DNA of 64,000 nucleotides from positions 59,728,964 through 59,792,963 of the forward strand of contig OY720637.1 in the NCBI GenBank assembly GCA_963169105.1, read 5' to 3'. Shown here in pieces: positions 22,925 to 34,024 of this stretch (its first letter is position 1; every line of letters begins with the position of its first letter). The position numbers and the translations under genes are program-made. Source of the stretch: Ceriagrion tenellum (Eukaryota; Arthropoda; Insecta; Odonata; Coenagrionidae). A model generated the notes under the pieces. The model saw only the letters and a list, made by a program, of their open reading frames with translations, ran no database searches and was not told where the DNA came from.

Positions 22925-23655
22925 TATCGATATTTAAAAGTGACGATTTCGATTCGATGCGGTCGTGAAAGGGTTGAAATGTGTGTGTCTCGTGTGGGGC
23001 ACTCGTCCTCGAAAAGGGATTAAGGCGTGCTTAATGCGTTTCTCAAGCCGCGAGGGATTGGTAAAGATAGGCGGCATTGCGTCGTTTTCATTCGGAATAG
23101 ATTATATCGATATTTATCGATATATGAGAAAACGATTTCTGTACCATGTCGTAGTGTAAGGGGTGAAGCGTGCGTATCCTTTGTGAGACACTTGTCCTCG
23201 AAAAGGGATTGAGGCGTGCTTAGTGTTTCCGCGTGCCTCAAGTCGTGGAATTGCGTCGTTTTTATTCATTATAAATTATATCGATGTTCAAAAGTAAGGA
23301 TTGTGATTTGATGCGGTCGTGAACGGGATAAAGTGCGTTTTTCTTGGAGAGGAACATCGTCCTCGAAAATGGATTATGGCATGCTTAGTGTATCTGCGCT
23401 TTTGAAGCCGCAAAGGATTTTTTAAGAATACCTGGCGTTGCGTCGTTTTGATTCGGAATCGATTGTATCGATGTTTAAGAATGAAGGAGTCGATACGATA
23501 CAGTCGTGTGAGGGGTGAAGTGTGCATGTCTCGTGTGAGACACTTGTCCTCGAAAAGGGATTCAGGTGTGACTATTGTTTCTGCGTGTCTCCGTGCCGTG
23601 GCTCTCGTCGTGTTTATCCGACATCGATAATATCGATATTTAAAAAAAACGATCA
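22925..23655. repeat. Four-unit tandem array, 165-189 bp period, with ATCGAT boundaries
   Basis: Units are anchored by GTCCTCGAAAA or a close variant (the T of TCCTCG at 23006, 23195, 23360, 23547). Each carries a GGTCGTG-like word, GGCGTGCTTA-like sequence, TTGCGTCGTTTT and a boundary with TATCGAT, often followed by TTTAAAA. Five ATCGAT-centred boundaries occur across the array, several as TATCGATA. That palindrome is the DRE/BEAF-type site of flies, but relevance here is unproven. A fifth unit lies at 24035-24180. Confidence 0.85.
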
Positions 23656-24034
23656 CTGGTGTTTAGTTCAGTTTTGCAACCCCTGCTCAGGCCCAAATTG
23701 TCCTTGTTCAGGCGAAGTTGTTTTATATATTGGGCGACAAGCTTACAATTGACTACCTTCTACCTGCAAAAGTGCATCACACCTAACCTCATTTTAAGTA
23801 AATGTAAGATATGGCTATTTATTTATCAAAGTATTGAAGACATACTTGTTAAGGAAGTATTTTTTACATGTTGGTTTAGGTTATCATGTTAAATAACAAT
23901 CTATGGTCATTTATTTATTTACTTATTTGATGATAACTTACTGATAATACAGGTTCTCCTAGGTTACCTAAAGCTCCCCATCTTCTCGATTGTATTTTAA
24001 GTATATTGTTTGGGAGTAATGAAATTCATTATTA
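23656..24034. mobile_element. About 380-bp AT-rich interruption of the tandem array
   Basis: The array stops near 23655 and resumes near 24035 with ATGCGGTCGTGAAA. The intervening sequence is AT-rich and unlike the units, so it is a probable insertion. I could not find clear terminal repeats. Confidence 0.45.
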
Positions 24035-24180
24035 TTATTGCTATTCTATGCGGTCGTGAAATGGGTAAAGTGTGTATGTCTTGGTGAGGAACAACGTCCT
24101 CTAAAAGAGATTATGGCAAGCGTAGTGTCTCTGCGTTTTTCGAGTCGCGAGGCATTGATAACGATACGTGGCGTTAGTCT
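24035..24180. repeat. Fifth unit of the 165-189 bp array
   Basis: Begins with TGCGGTCGTGAAATGGG and keeps AACGTCCTCTAAAAGAGATTATGG, AGTGTCTCTGCG and TGGCGTTAG. It matches unit 3 (23300-23450) better than unit 1, notably in GAACA(A/T)CGTCCTC and ATTATGGCA. Confidence 0.7.
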
Positions 24181-24272
24181 CGTGTGCCTACCTCCGGCCG
24201 CAACTCGTGCCCAAGATGCAAATGTTTACGGCGTCAGTTTAACGGCATAGATAATTGCGCGATCTCCTCCAG

Positions 24273-24376
24273 GCCGGCCAAGATTGTGGTTTTCCTTATA
24301 TGGTTTCGGGCTTCAGGCGGGAGAGTTTGAGGAATGGACGACTTGTGGTCTTTTCACCGGCCCATAGTGCAGCCCG
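24273..24376 (+). CDS. Candidate 104-nt internal exon
   Basis: A pyrimidine-rich acceptor (GATCTCCTCCAG ending 24272) precedes a segment open in one frame. It ends at a consensus donor, CCCG|GTGAGT (GT at 24377). Read in phase 0 it gives AGQDCGFPYMVSGF, then RRESLRNGRLVVF and SPAHSAA, leaving two bases for the next codon. The segment is more GC-rich than its surroundings. No family is recognised. Chance is possible because only 34 codons are involved. Confidence 0.25.
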
Positions 24377-24980
24377 GTGAGTCTGCTCTTATTATTTGCT
24401 GTCTGCATGGCTTTAATTGTGAGTTATGAAGGCATTAGCGTGGCTTGTTCGTTAATTCTAATGATTGGCTTCGTATTTCAGCGATTGAATGGTTTTCAAG
24501 GCGGTGACAGGCTTCTTGGGTTTATATCGACGTAGTTCCCAGAAAAGGCACGAGGGGGGGTAATTTACGCCGAGCATGCTTTACACTGATTTCTATGATG
24601 GTTATTACGAGTTTTTGCATGGGGAGAAAAAGCTTATGAACTCATGCGCACAGTTTATTTGATTTGAGATGTATGAAGCCGAAATGAAAGATGTCGCGAT
24701 AAGCGGTCAGCATAGTAGGCATTCATTCATTCTCAGCTGCAGCCAGCGAACGCACAGGCCGAACGACCATTCTATTCAGTCTAATTGACAGCTATTTTTT
24801 GTTCCCTAGTATCTGCTGAAAATAGAAACATTTTTTATTTGTCCCCTCTGCAGTAAAAATTCGTAATCTTATTTTTACGACCAAATCAACCGAATTTCAT
24901 AGTGACTCGCATAATGGTACATCACCGGAAAAATAATCGACATCTTTGCTCTTAGGAGCAGTAATGCTTAATTTTCATTG

Positions 24981-25222
24981 GACCAAATCAAAATGATTTT
25001 GTTAAGTCCACTTGAGATTTATTAGCACGACCCGGATTTCAGCATCTTCAGAATGGGGATCTGAAGATGACTCGAAGTGTCGAAAATATCGATATCAATC
25101 CATATCGAAAAAACACGACGCGACGCCACGGAAGATGCCTGAAGATGACACGAAGTTTCGAAACTCGGGTCGTGCTAATAAACCTCAAAAGGAGTCCACA
25201 AAGTCATTTTTATTTGGTTCAT
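24981..25222. mobile_element. 242-bp fold-back element with hammerhead-like core
   Basis: The left arm (24981-25040, with TTTATTAGCACGACCCG) is complementary to the right arm (about 25160-25222, with CGGGTCGTGCTAATAAA). The centre carries CTGAAGATGACTC...GTCGAAAA at 25061 and CTGAAGATGACACG...TCGAAACTCGGGTC at 25139. CUGANGA followed by a stem and GAAA is the conserved hammerhead ribozyme core, and GAAAC-NNNN-GUC fits the minimal stem III of Penelope-like-element hammerheads. Stem I pairing is poor, so activity is doubtful. Confidence 0.65.
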
Positions 25223-25224
25223 AA

Positions 25225-26120
25225 TGGATAACTTCCAGAGAGTAAAGCCTGCAACCATTTCCGTTGCTTAGTTTTTAGTTTGGAGGAGTTCTTTTTTCAT
25301 TTACAGGAATGCATTTGGAAAAAGGAGCGCTTTGAAAGCGTATTCCACTCAAAATTCCTCCTAATGAGAGGATGGGTCGACAATTGTAGTTCCCTGCAGG
25401 TTAACGGATGCCACCTACTGGGACCAAAAGGCAATTTTTTTGCGGAGAATTAAAGTACAATATGAAATACAAAACTTAAGTTTACATTTGTTTCAACCGT
25501 ACGCCAAGTCAGTGTACTGTGGGCAGTGAAGATACGGAGAAAATAAGACCCCGGAGTATTTATAAGGTGATTGGGTCAATGAAGAACAGTCCGATGGAGA
25601 CGTATCTCATCTAATAAGCGTGTGGGTGAGTGCGGCTTTGAAATCTGATCGTGCTCGGCCAAAGACCTGGGATTTATTCTTCCAGTTAAGATTTTGGCTT
25701 TCTGGTTTGTTTCTCTTCCTTTCTGGTCAGACTGTCGATCGTAAAAGATAAGTTGAGAGCGAGAGAAAAGCCGCTCTCATCGTCAAATGATACGCAAACA
25801 ATTTGGGCGCCACATATGTCTTTGTTCCCCGCACGTGTGCCATTTTCTTCTTATCCGCAACGTTTTCTGTCTCAGCAATGACCGTTGCACACAATACAAT
25901 CGTTGAGCTGCTTTGATAAATTTTTATCGAACTGCATGCCTTGTTTCTCTACTACCACATCGTTCAGTGTGTTATTTCACCCTTCCGGATTTGTGTTAAA
26001 TATTCCTCAAAGTTTATCATAATCAACTTCTCTCAAATAACTTGCGACGTTTCATTTGCTATCTCTACAATGGTTCATAAATTATACTGTCTGAGTTTTG
26101 TCTGGCGTAAATTTGCTGTG
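25225..26120. other. No gene recognised
   Basis: AT-rich from 25840 on, with no shared repeats before family D. Confidence 0.4.
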
Positions 26121-26125
26121 CTTAC

Positions 26126-26490
26126 CAACTTACTTCCCTCCTTGTAATGTAGACCAGGTAGGCTTGATGGGCATTATCTTATGACCTCTTTGAGTATTAG
26201 TGGTGTGTGTGGTTTAAACGCGAATGTTACATTTTTTTAGCCATCTAAAACACCAATTTTTTTTGTCCACTATGTGCAGTCATTTCACATGTTACCCCAC
26301 CACATGTTACATACATTTTCCCCACTCGTGGGAGAATAAGGATCTAAAAGTTAACGAATGAGAGTGTTTTCGTTGCCAAGCTGTAAAATTGATGTCATGA
26401 AGGCTGATAGACGCAAAGAAACCTAATCAGAGGCAACAAAAACTTTTCTATATGTTAGCGCTGGGTCACGCAGCTTAATAAAGGGTTAAC
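26126..26490. mobile_element. Repeat family D (block Y), copy 1
   Basis: About 85% similar by eye to 34345-34680. Shared words are TTGTAATGTAGACCAGGTAG, CTTGATGGGCAT, ATCTTATGACCTCTTTGAGT, TGTGGTTTAAACGC and TTTTTTTTGTCCACTATG. A CCACATGTTAC duplication near 26300 is specific to this copy. Non-coding and of unknown class. Confidence 0.75.
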
Positions 26491-26507
26491 ATGATCAGAT
26501 TACTAGC

Positions 26508-26942
26508 TCACATATCAAAGTAATTGTAGCGTTTGTCTCCTTCTTTATACAATGTCTGACCCTGAGAGAGTACTCTCCTCAAAACTTCGATCCGGCTGTC
26601 GGCCCCAAAGGTTGCTGGCTTATTATGTATCATGCGGTTGAGAATGAAACAAGAAAGTGTGGTACGTGACTCGTCGGAATAAACTCGTGCCGTTCTTGCC
26701 TGGGAAGTTGAGGCGCAGACTCCGCTCCCGAGTCCTGTGGACTCGTATGGGAGATTTCGTTCTACCGTTATCGGCAACTTTTTGACGGCGGGAAAGTTCA
26801 AGGACAAGATATCACAGGCTTCCTTAAAAGCTTCCTCTGGTTTACCTTTTAAACTTTTACGTCTTGGTTTCTCTAGATCTCTGGTCCTCGTCTCTTCAAT
26901 CGAGTCCACCATTACCATAAATGTAGTAATTGTGTACTTCAT
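26508..26942 (-). CDS. Hypothetical 144-codon open frame
   Basis: Among the longest uninterrupted ATG frames outside low-complexity or repeat sequence. The product is hydrophilic and mixed in composition: EETRTRDLEKPRRKSLKG, then EEAFKEACDILSLNFPAV and later SRIEVLRRVLSQGQTLY. No signal peptide, membrane segment or known domain is visible. It sits directly beside family D, so it may belong to that element or be chance. No splice sites or promoter were identified. Confidence 0.2.
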   Translation of the reverse strand: MKYTITTFMVMVDSIEETRTRDLEKPRRKSLKGKPEEAFKEACDILSLNFPAVKKLPITVERNLPYESTGLGSGVCASTSQARTARVYSDESRTTLSCFILNRMIHNKPATFGADSRIEVLRRVLSQGQTLYKEGDKRYNYFDM

Positions 26943-27253
26943 GGGAGAATGCGATGGAGAGGGACCTTAAGTGGAAGAATATGGGGAGTAATAAGAGTAG
27001 GAGAAGGTCTATGAAGCAATGCATTAAGGTAATGTAAGCGGCAAGTGTATGCAAAAACAGGGCATCATGAAGGGAATTATCAAAAGAGAGCCAGTTTTCT
27101 TGGTCTGACAGCCATAGCGAAGTTTTTTCTCTTTGGCTTTGCCTACTCTGAAAGGGAATGAGATAATAGTATTATGTGCACGTATTTAATTGCATTGAAT
27201 TACATTTTACATGTGCTTTTACTCAATTGAGGCAATGAGGGGTGAGGTTTTGC

Positions 27254-27927
27254 TTAAGTTAGTTTGAGCGAGATTGTTTCCTAGTCATAATGGAGATAAT
27301 ATTCGAATTATACGTTTAAATTGCGTGGCAGCAGCTGTAGGAAGCATGAATTAAATATTGCATTATTAATGTTGCCATTTAATACTGTTGTAAGACTGAA
27401 ATTCTATTAAATTAAATAAACATATATCTATAAATCTTTAACTTGACTCATTTTTTTGGCGCGGTACGTTTATAACTCCTCCGCAATGGAAGCTTTATTT
27501 GTGTTTCTGAAAATAAATGATTGCGGTGAAAATATGATTAATATTTATTTGAAAAAGTCCCAAAAACCGCACAAAGGCTTTTAACATTGGGTGACTACCA
27601 AACAAATAAAGTATAAGCATTAACAAAATATAAAATTTATTTAATAAATAGTTGAGAAATATGCAAACAAAACGCTTTTAGTTTTTTGACGAGACCTCAG
27701 CGTCATGAATTTCTCATTTTTTTTAAAATTATGTCTATTTGAAGTGCCTACACATATATACCATTTCCCATATAAAATGGTCGGTATATTTCGGAAGACA
27801 TCTCGAAAAGTAGTGTGATAAGGGGCTGATATTTTGGTATCTTTGGAAGGGTGAGATCTTTTTCTATAAAATGAGACCATATTCATTGATTTGTAGGTGA
27901 AATTATGTTTCGCTTAAACTAACTTAA
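27254..27927 (-). mobile_element. MITE family A, full-length reference copy (674 bp)
   Basis: Both ends are TTAA followed by inverted repeats. The left reads TTAAGTTAGTTTGAGCGAGA; the complement of the right reads TTAAGTTAGTTTAAGCGAAAC. TTAA at both borders is the target-site preference of piggyBac-type elements, though the termini do not start with the usual CCC, so the superfamily is open. No coding capacity. Six other copies exist at 7.5, 13.7, 18.7, 21.0, 52.9 and 60.4 kb, in both orientations. Confidence 0.85.
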
Positions 27928-27929
27928 GG

Positions 27930-28780
27930 CTTTAATGAAGGGAGTATATCGGGTATGCGGGGAAGGGGGAGAAAGCAATAGGGAGGTAGGAAGTGGAGAG
28001 TAATAAATGGTAAATACGGCCCTGAATTAGAGTACAAATCAAGAGGATTTTGTACCCACTTCCAGTTGAACCTATCTTAAATTGTAGATTACATAATAAT
28101 GATACAAAATAGCTGATTATAAGCATATTGAATATTTTGTTTCACGTTTACTCGTTGCTATAACAAATAACCGCGCAAACAATCTCTATGACGTTCAGCA
28201 GGGGTTGGTCCTTGGTTTCACCCTCGTATTTGCGATTAGTCCATGCGTTGATGTCGATTTTCTTCGGTTGAAGAGATACAATGGACAAATCAGGAAGTTT
28301 TCGGCTACAAACCATTGATCGTCGCCGGTAAAAGCCGGGCCTGAGAGTCCCCAGTAATCTTATTGCCCCCAGGACAGCTTCGTTTTTATGTAATCTCATT
28401 ATTTATTGGCTTGTCGGCCCTTTGGAGAAGAGATGGCCGACTACAACCTGACTTGATCCGCCTCTTATGGTGCCACGGTTCGGAAACGAAATATTTTTAT
28501 CCTTCGATATTTTTTTCAGCCCGCTAAATTTGTCTCGGGAGAGTTTATTTATTCCGGCTCCTAAGGTGGTCGTAGGCGTTCGTCTAAAACCGGGCATTCT
28601 TCCTTCTTTGGAGCGGAAATGAGTAAGGCTTCACTCTCCAGGGAGATGTGTCTGGTAGGGTAGCGGAAGTCACAATACTCGCTTTCAAATTTTTTCGCGG
28701 TGAGTCTTGTCCCTTCATTTCTTTACGGCACGCCGCGTCGTGATGCGGCGAATCGCTTCGTGATCGATATAACTACGCGG
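27930..28780. other. No gene recognised; two adjacent minus-strand frames
   Basis: Minus-strand frames at 28148-28399 (83 codons) and 28403-28597 (64 codons) lie end to end with a stop between. The products have mixed composition (for example SRDKFSGLKKISKDKN) but no known domain. They could be a decayed gene fragment; evidence is weak. Confidence 0.2.
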
Positions 28781-28784
28781 GGGG

Positions 28785-28935
28785 TCGAATTGGTGTGGTT
28801 GATGGTGTAGGTAGAGGGTATATACTGGAAGGGCCTGGGTTCGATTTCCGGTGGCGACAAAAATGTTAAAATGACTATCAAGTAATCCACTGAGGTAAGC
28901 ACTTTCAAGAGATTACTTCGAGTATTGTGATCTGT
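28785..28935 (+). repeat. tRNA-derived SINE head
   Basis: A-box-like TTGGTGTGGTTGATGG (28789-28804) and B-box GGTTCGATTTCC (28838-28849) lie about 48 bases apart, as in a tRNA gene. The anticodon region does not fold well. It continues into AATGTTAAAATGACTATCAAG and then unique sequence. Probably a SINE rather than a tRNA. Confidence 0.6.
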
Positions 28936-28939
28936 TCAT

Positions 28940-31900
28940 CAGATGGGACTTAATAACCATGGTTCCCTCGCCTTTCTCTCGAGAGCGGGAAAAGGACTCC
29001 CTCCCTCTCGCTTTCAAGTATCGATGCACGTGAAACAGACATGATTTACTTAATGCGTGTGTATGCAAATACTATGAACTGTGTTCAGCTGGATTACTAC
29101 CTTACGTAAAAATACAGAATCGACCCTTAAAGAATACGTAAAACATATTCACCATTTGAAGCAAATACTGATAGATCTCGTATTTTTAACAGATGTTTAC
29201 CTATTATAGATTGATTATATCAATATCTAATTGCCGCTAAACTGATACAGCTCATTTTCTCACATTTTTCAGTTAATGACCATTTTTCACGATCATGAAA
29301 TACTTGAAAAAATTACTGTGATTCAGTTATTTGCGGAAATGATACAACAGTGACGATTTACATGTTTAATCCCCGAAAAAGGGCATTAAATACAGTTAAC
29401 AGATTGCAGATCTTAGGAAATAAAAAGAATGGTATAAATATATACTTTGTATAACCTATTATTTTCAAAAGTAACATACGGTATAAGGGGAAATTAGGGT
29501 GATACTGAAATTACTTTTGTGAAAATACTCTCGCTTACTGCTGGAAATCCTACGCGTGGTCCTATCCTAAGTATGGAGATTTCGGGAGGAAACAGATAGC
29601 CTCCCATATGTCCGGATAGACTGTGATGTTGAGTAAGCGATTTGATGGCGGAAAGGGCGTTTCTCTTCCTTCGTCTGTTAAATGTGGGATTTTCGATGCC
29701 GGAAGGCTGGGTTAAGTGGATGTCACACACGGCTGGGCAAAGGGTTCTCCACCTACTTTGATAAAAAAGGCTCATTAATTGTTGGAGTATAATTTGAGAT
29801 TGAAATTCGTTGTTGAACTTGGGTCTTTTTGGTCTATTCGTGGTTTTCCGGGGAAAGGATATTTTACAAACTACAGACCGGACTGTTCAGTTGGATAATG
29901 CGTGGCGGAAAATGAAAGTATTCCCTCGACGGAGTGACATGAGTAGGGGAAGTATTGTACGAATTGCTGGCCGTGGCACATTACGACGTTAAATTGCTCT
30001 CATTATTTTTTCTGTGTATATTAATTTTGAATCGACTTTAGGAGTTTTATTTTAAATCAAGTATATCTGTATCTTAGTACATTTATCTGAGTGTTGTCTT
30101 TTAATTAAAATAATCTTGATTCTTGTCGTCCTAATGTATCTAATCACCTGCGATCAGGGATAAAAGCAAGTTTTTTCTTTATAAAATAAAATAATCATGC
30201 AAAACCCTGCAGATGTTTTTATTTGATATTTAAGATCTGAAAGTGCGCCGTCTGGTCTTGGTTTTTTTTTTGGAACCGTGTTTTATCTGGCCACTACGTA
30301 TTTTTGATTGCCAATGATCTGGTCAATATTGACGCCGGAAGATAGCGTATTTCCCGGTCTTATATCATCATAACGAGCCTCAAAAGTGCGCGTGTTTGTG
30401 AATGAGATGTGATTTTTTTGTTCCCGTGCTGAAGTCAATCACTCCCTCATACCCCGCGCAATTTTCACACAATCCCGCTCCCCAGACCAAACAAAGGCGC
30501 TTGTCTGACTCAGTGACACTCGATCGTAAAAAAAAGCAACAGGTGTGACGACTGTCTCTTTTTTTTTGACTCGATGCCGGCCATTTATGCAGAAATCACT
30601 CTCCCATGAAAAACGATTAGGTGAGATAAGATCCGAAGCGGACGCGTTTAGAGCACCTTATCTCGTCGACAATTTCCTTTTCTCTTGTCGATGCAAATAT
30701 CGCGTTAATTGCTTGAACTCTCTGCCCCCTCGGCTTTTTTTTTGCTCGCTTTGTCGTCGGTGTCATTCACCGGCGACGGCATGAAAAATGTTTAGCTTGG
30801 AATTAGCAGTTTATATAATGAATATCCGTATTAATTTTTCTGTTCTTTAATTCCGCCAGCTCCCACACTTGCCACCCCTAGTTCTCATTGTGCCTATAAG
30901 GATTCCGAAGTGCGGTCTTTTAAGCTTTTCGAAACGCTAGACACGAGTGCAGCGCGTGAGAAAGTAGCACCTTCATTAGACTTCGCTCTCATGAGAACCT
31001 TTACCTGCGGTCAGTCCAGTTTTTCACACCGACACGTTTTTCTTCTTCATGCTCGCTGGCTTGGCCAATGACGGTCGGCTTCTGACCCAAATATTAAATG
31101 GAATTAGATGGCAGTCATGCGAATTTTCAAGGTGAATTACGCTCGCCACCGCGATTGATTGTTATTATTGTGAAGCCTTGTTGAAAAACGCTATCTCTTG
31201 TTATCTGTCGAAACTACGGAGGTCGATTCGGTGAACTGCGCAGTAATTCTGAATCTATTTTATCTGGGTGGATTTCCGAGTATGCGCTCTAATGAATTGT
31301 TGAATGTATTGTATACTTAGACATCTGTTGTATTTGTTGGCATCTAACTTCCAGTTGATGAATCTCCCCAGCAAAGGTCTTTCAATAACTTTGATTTTTC
31401 TCGGAGACTTCAATGCTCGCGATTGCTTACGTCACTCATTGTGTCTCCTGCGTTTCTCATATAACGTAATTGACGACGCATGAAACGCATTTTTTCTGCA
31501 AAAATAACCTCAAATCTTTTAATCCAAGACGAGTTATCTCTTAGGCTAAAGTCACTCACCCCGCTACTCATTTCTGTGATTGAATACACCCTAGATGGTC
31601 GGTACTGTCCAACCCTACTCCAGAATAGTAATTTTTGTTTAAAGAAACTCATTTTGTTATTTATATGACCGGCAATATTGTGGATGTTAATTGTTTTGCT
31701 TACATCTGCAATATCGAAGCAGGAAAAACTAAATGACTACGCTCTACATTTATTTTGCTTTAAACTTCATAGAAATTGCTGCTAAGTTCATGGAATCGAT
31801 GCGGGTTTTTTGACCACTTATGAACTATCCATTGCCAAGTGAGAGTTTGGAATTCCGTGACTGGCTACCTTGAAAAACTTCCAAAAAAGTTACTAAATGT

Positions 31901-32475
31901 AAGGCATATCATTCCGATGCAGATTATAACACACCCTTTAAAGATCTCGACTGTGAAGGTTAATATTTTGTTTTTATCAAATTTGTCAGAATTGTCTACA
32001 TATTGAAACAGGTTTCTTTATTATAGACATTTTTCCTCCTAAAATCGTCCATTACCGTTTGCTCGGTAGTCTTATGTGCCTTCAAATATTGTAGTTATTA
32101 AAGATATAACTTTTGTATCACAATAACTGGGGTATTCAATAGAACGTTTGTGCCCGCAGCTAGCTTATTGGGCGCTAATAAGTCCCGTTTAGTGCCGGAG
32201 ACTTTAACGCTCGCGTCGCACGCGGTTGCTCTATTTTTTCAAAGCGCTCTATCACACAGAGAGACAATTGGGTCATGAATCAGTTATGAACCGCATAAAG
32301 TAATTGGAAATACGCTTCGACGCTTTCCCTTACATCTTCCCTTCGGAATGAAGGTTAATGAGGATAACCAGAAACGTTACCGGCCTACCTTCCCCGAAAA
32401 AAAATCCTCCCAATTATGAAAAGCCTGCGCTGCAACGGTGGGTGAACGATGCCCCGAAAACTTTATATCTTTAAC
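28940..32475. other. 3.5 kb without a recognised gene
   Basis: Long AT-rich tract with poly-T runs near 30262 and 30735. Frames reach 93 codons (29494-29775, minus) without a known domain. No repeat shared with the rest of the window was seen, which makes this one of the more unique-looking stretches. Confidence 0.4.
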
Positions 32476-32840
32476 TTACGGCTTAAAGCGCCGAAAAGAG
32501 CGTAGCGGTAAAGTATAGTTCCCAGCCATTGTGAGCGGGATAGGACCGATTGTTGTTCCGCCGATGGAAAAATGAGGGCAGGCTTTGCCCGAGTCTCTCC
32601 GTACGAAGAGGGGGAGAGGCGAGATATTGCTTTGCTTGAGCCGGCCCGGGATTTCGCGGAAAAGAGCGCTCGGCGCGAGCGGAGTCATACGTATACATGG
32701 GTGCGGCCCAACGGTGTCTTTTATACCGCCGCTCATGTCGGCGGGTGACTCGCAAAGATCATGACTATAGCGGCGCCGACTTGGTCGCTGGCTCCCGAGA
32801 TGAAATACGCGTCACCTCCAGAGATAGTGCTGTGCGCCGT
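32476..32840. other. GC/CpG-rich segment with a TATAAAAG on the minus strand
   Basis: Rich in CG words such as GCGCTCGGCGCGAGCGG. On the minus strand GGCGGTATAAAAGACACC (complement of about 32716-32733) is a good TATA-box match. Downstream minus-strand frames (86 and 90 codons) lack known domains, and no clear initiator is seen 25-30 bases after it. Possible promoter region only. Confidence 0.3.
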
Positions 32841-32884
32841 TTCGATTAAAGGACTATGATATAAATGTGATAAATAGGAATCAC

Positions 32885-33235
32885 ATTGCGATATCGATCC
32901 TGCGGGATGTGTGATACCGCGTATTGCGATACGTGATACAACGTCTCTTTATGCGTGCACAAAGTATGATAGATCGACTTCGATATTCCATACGTCGGAA
33001 ATATCGCATTGCGGTATCTACCCTTCGGAATGTGTGATACGTCGTATTGAGATATGCGAGGTATGCGTGCGCTAAGTATGATAAATCGACTGCGATATTC
33101 GATAAGTCGGAGATGCCGCATTGTGGTATCGATCTTTCGGGACGTGTGATGCACCGTATTGTGAATCCTGCAATATGCGATACCATGCAATATCATGTGA
33201 CGCGAGGTACTATGCAATATGTCATGTGATGCTGT
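32885..33235. repeat. Tandem array, 112-123 bp period, rich in GCGATA words
   Basis: Units begin with ATTGCGATATCGAT at 32885, ATTGCGGTATCTAC at 33008 and ATTGTGGTATCGAT at 33120. They share GTGTGATAC, CGTATTG, AAGTATGATA and ATCGAC. The third unit degenerates after 33170. GCGATA/GATATG words continue loosely to about 33480, suggesting an older edge of the array. Confidence 0.8.
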
Positions 33236-33489
33236 GGATGTGATTTTAACGCTTTTTCATGAGATATTCCATGCATTGCGATATGATGCCTTGTGTGGTG
33301 GTGATATACAATGGATTTGATATGAAGATTTAATGCGATACGTGATATTAATCAGGAATTGTGACGCGTTATGACGCAATATAGAATGCTCGATGTTAAT
33401 CAATTTTTCTAATACTGGGACATAGTGCGACGCATTGCAATGTAATCGGATATAATGCGATATCATATGATGCGTGAAAACATATCATG

Positions 33490-34020
33490 CGGAATACATA
33501 ACGTGATTTGAGATTTAAAATATTGTAGCCTATACTCGAGACTGAAATTCAAATATCGCTCGATCACCCACTACCGCAGTCTAGTGACGTGTGTCTTTGG
33601 TAGGAGAAAGAATCGGTGAGAATTGAGGTGGGAGTGGCGTTGGGGGCGGAGAGTTGGTTCTCCTAAGAGAGGAAGGCGGGCTTTCTCGGCTGTATTGTGG
33701 ATTGCGCAAGGGAGTCTCTAGGGAAAGTAGGGCCTCGAACAGAGGAGGAGAGGGGAGGGGTCGCGAGCGGCTTCAGAAAGGGACAGACGCGCGGTGTACT
33801 AACCGGTGCGGAACAAGGCGTCCTGTCCGGTTTAGGGAACGAACCCTTTTGACTCTTTTTATTCCTCAGGGCCGTGCTTTTCGATTTTTTAAGGTGGATC
33901 TGGCTTGACTGCGTAAGTCAAGACAAATACTAAGCTACTTAATTTTATTTATTCAGTCTTAAAAGTCCCGTTTTCGCTGATGAAATGGGTTGCCCATTGA
34001 AAACGGTAACTAATGTACAA
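33490..34020. other. No gene recognised
   Basis: G-rich on the plus strand from about 33600 to 33790, with an 84-codon Arg/Gly-rich frame (33654-33908) that looks like composition only. Confidence 0.35.
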
Positions 34021-34024
34021 AACG

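Noticed and set aside
22925..23655. CRISPR array
   Set aside because: Units are 165-189 bp and diverge throughout; there are no short identical repeats with unique spacers, and the context is eukaryotic.
32716..32733. Gene promoter from the minus-strand TATAAAAG
   Set aside because: No initiator or plausible first exon downstream; kept only as a note on the CpG-rich segment.
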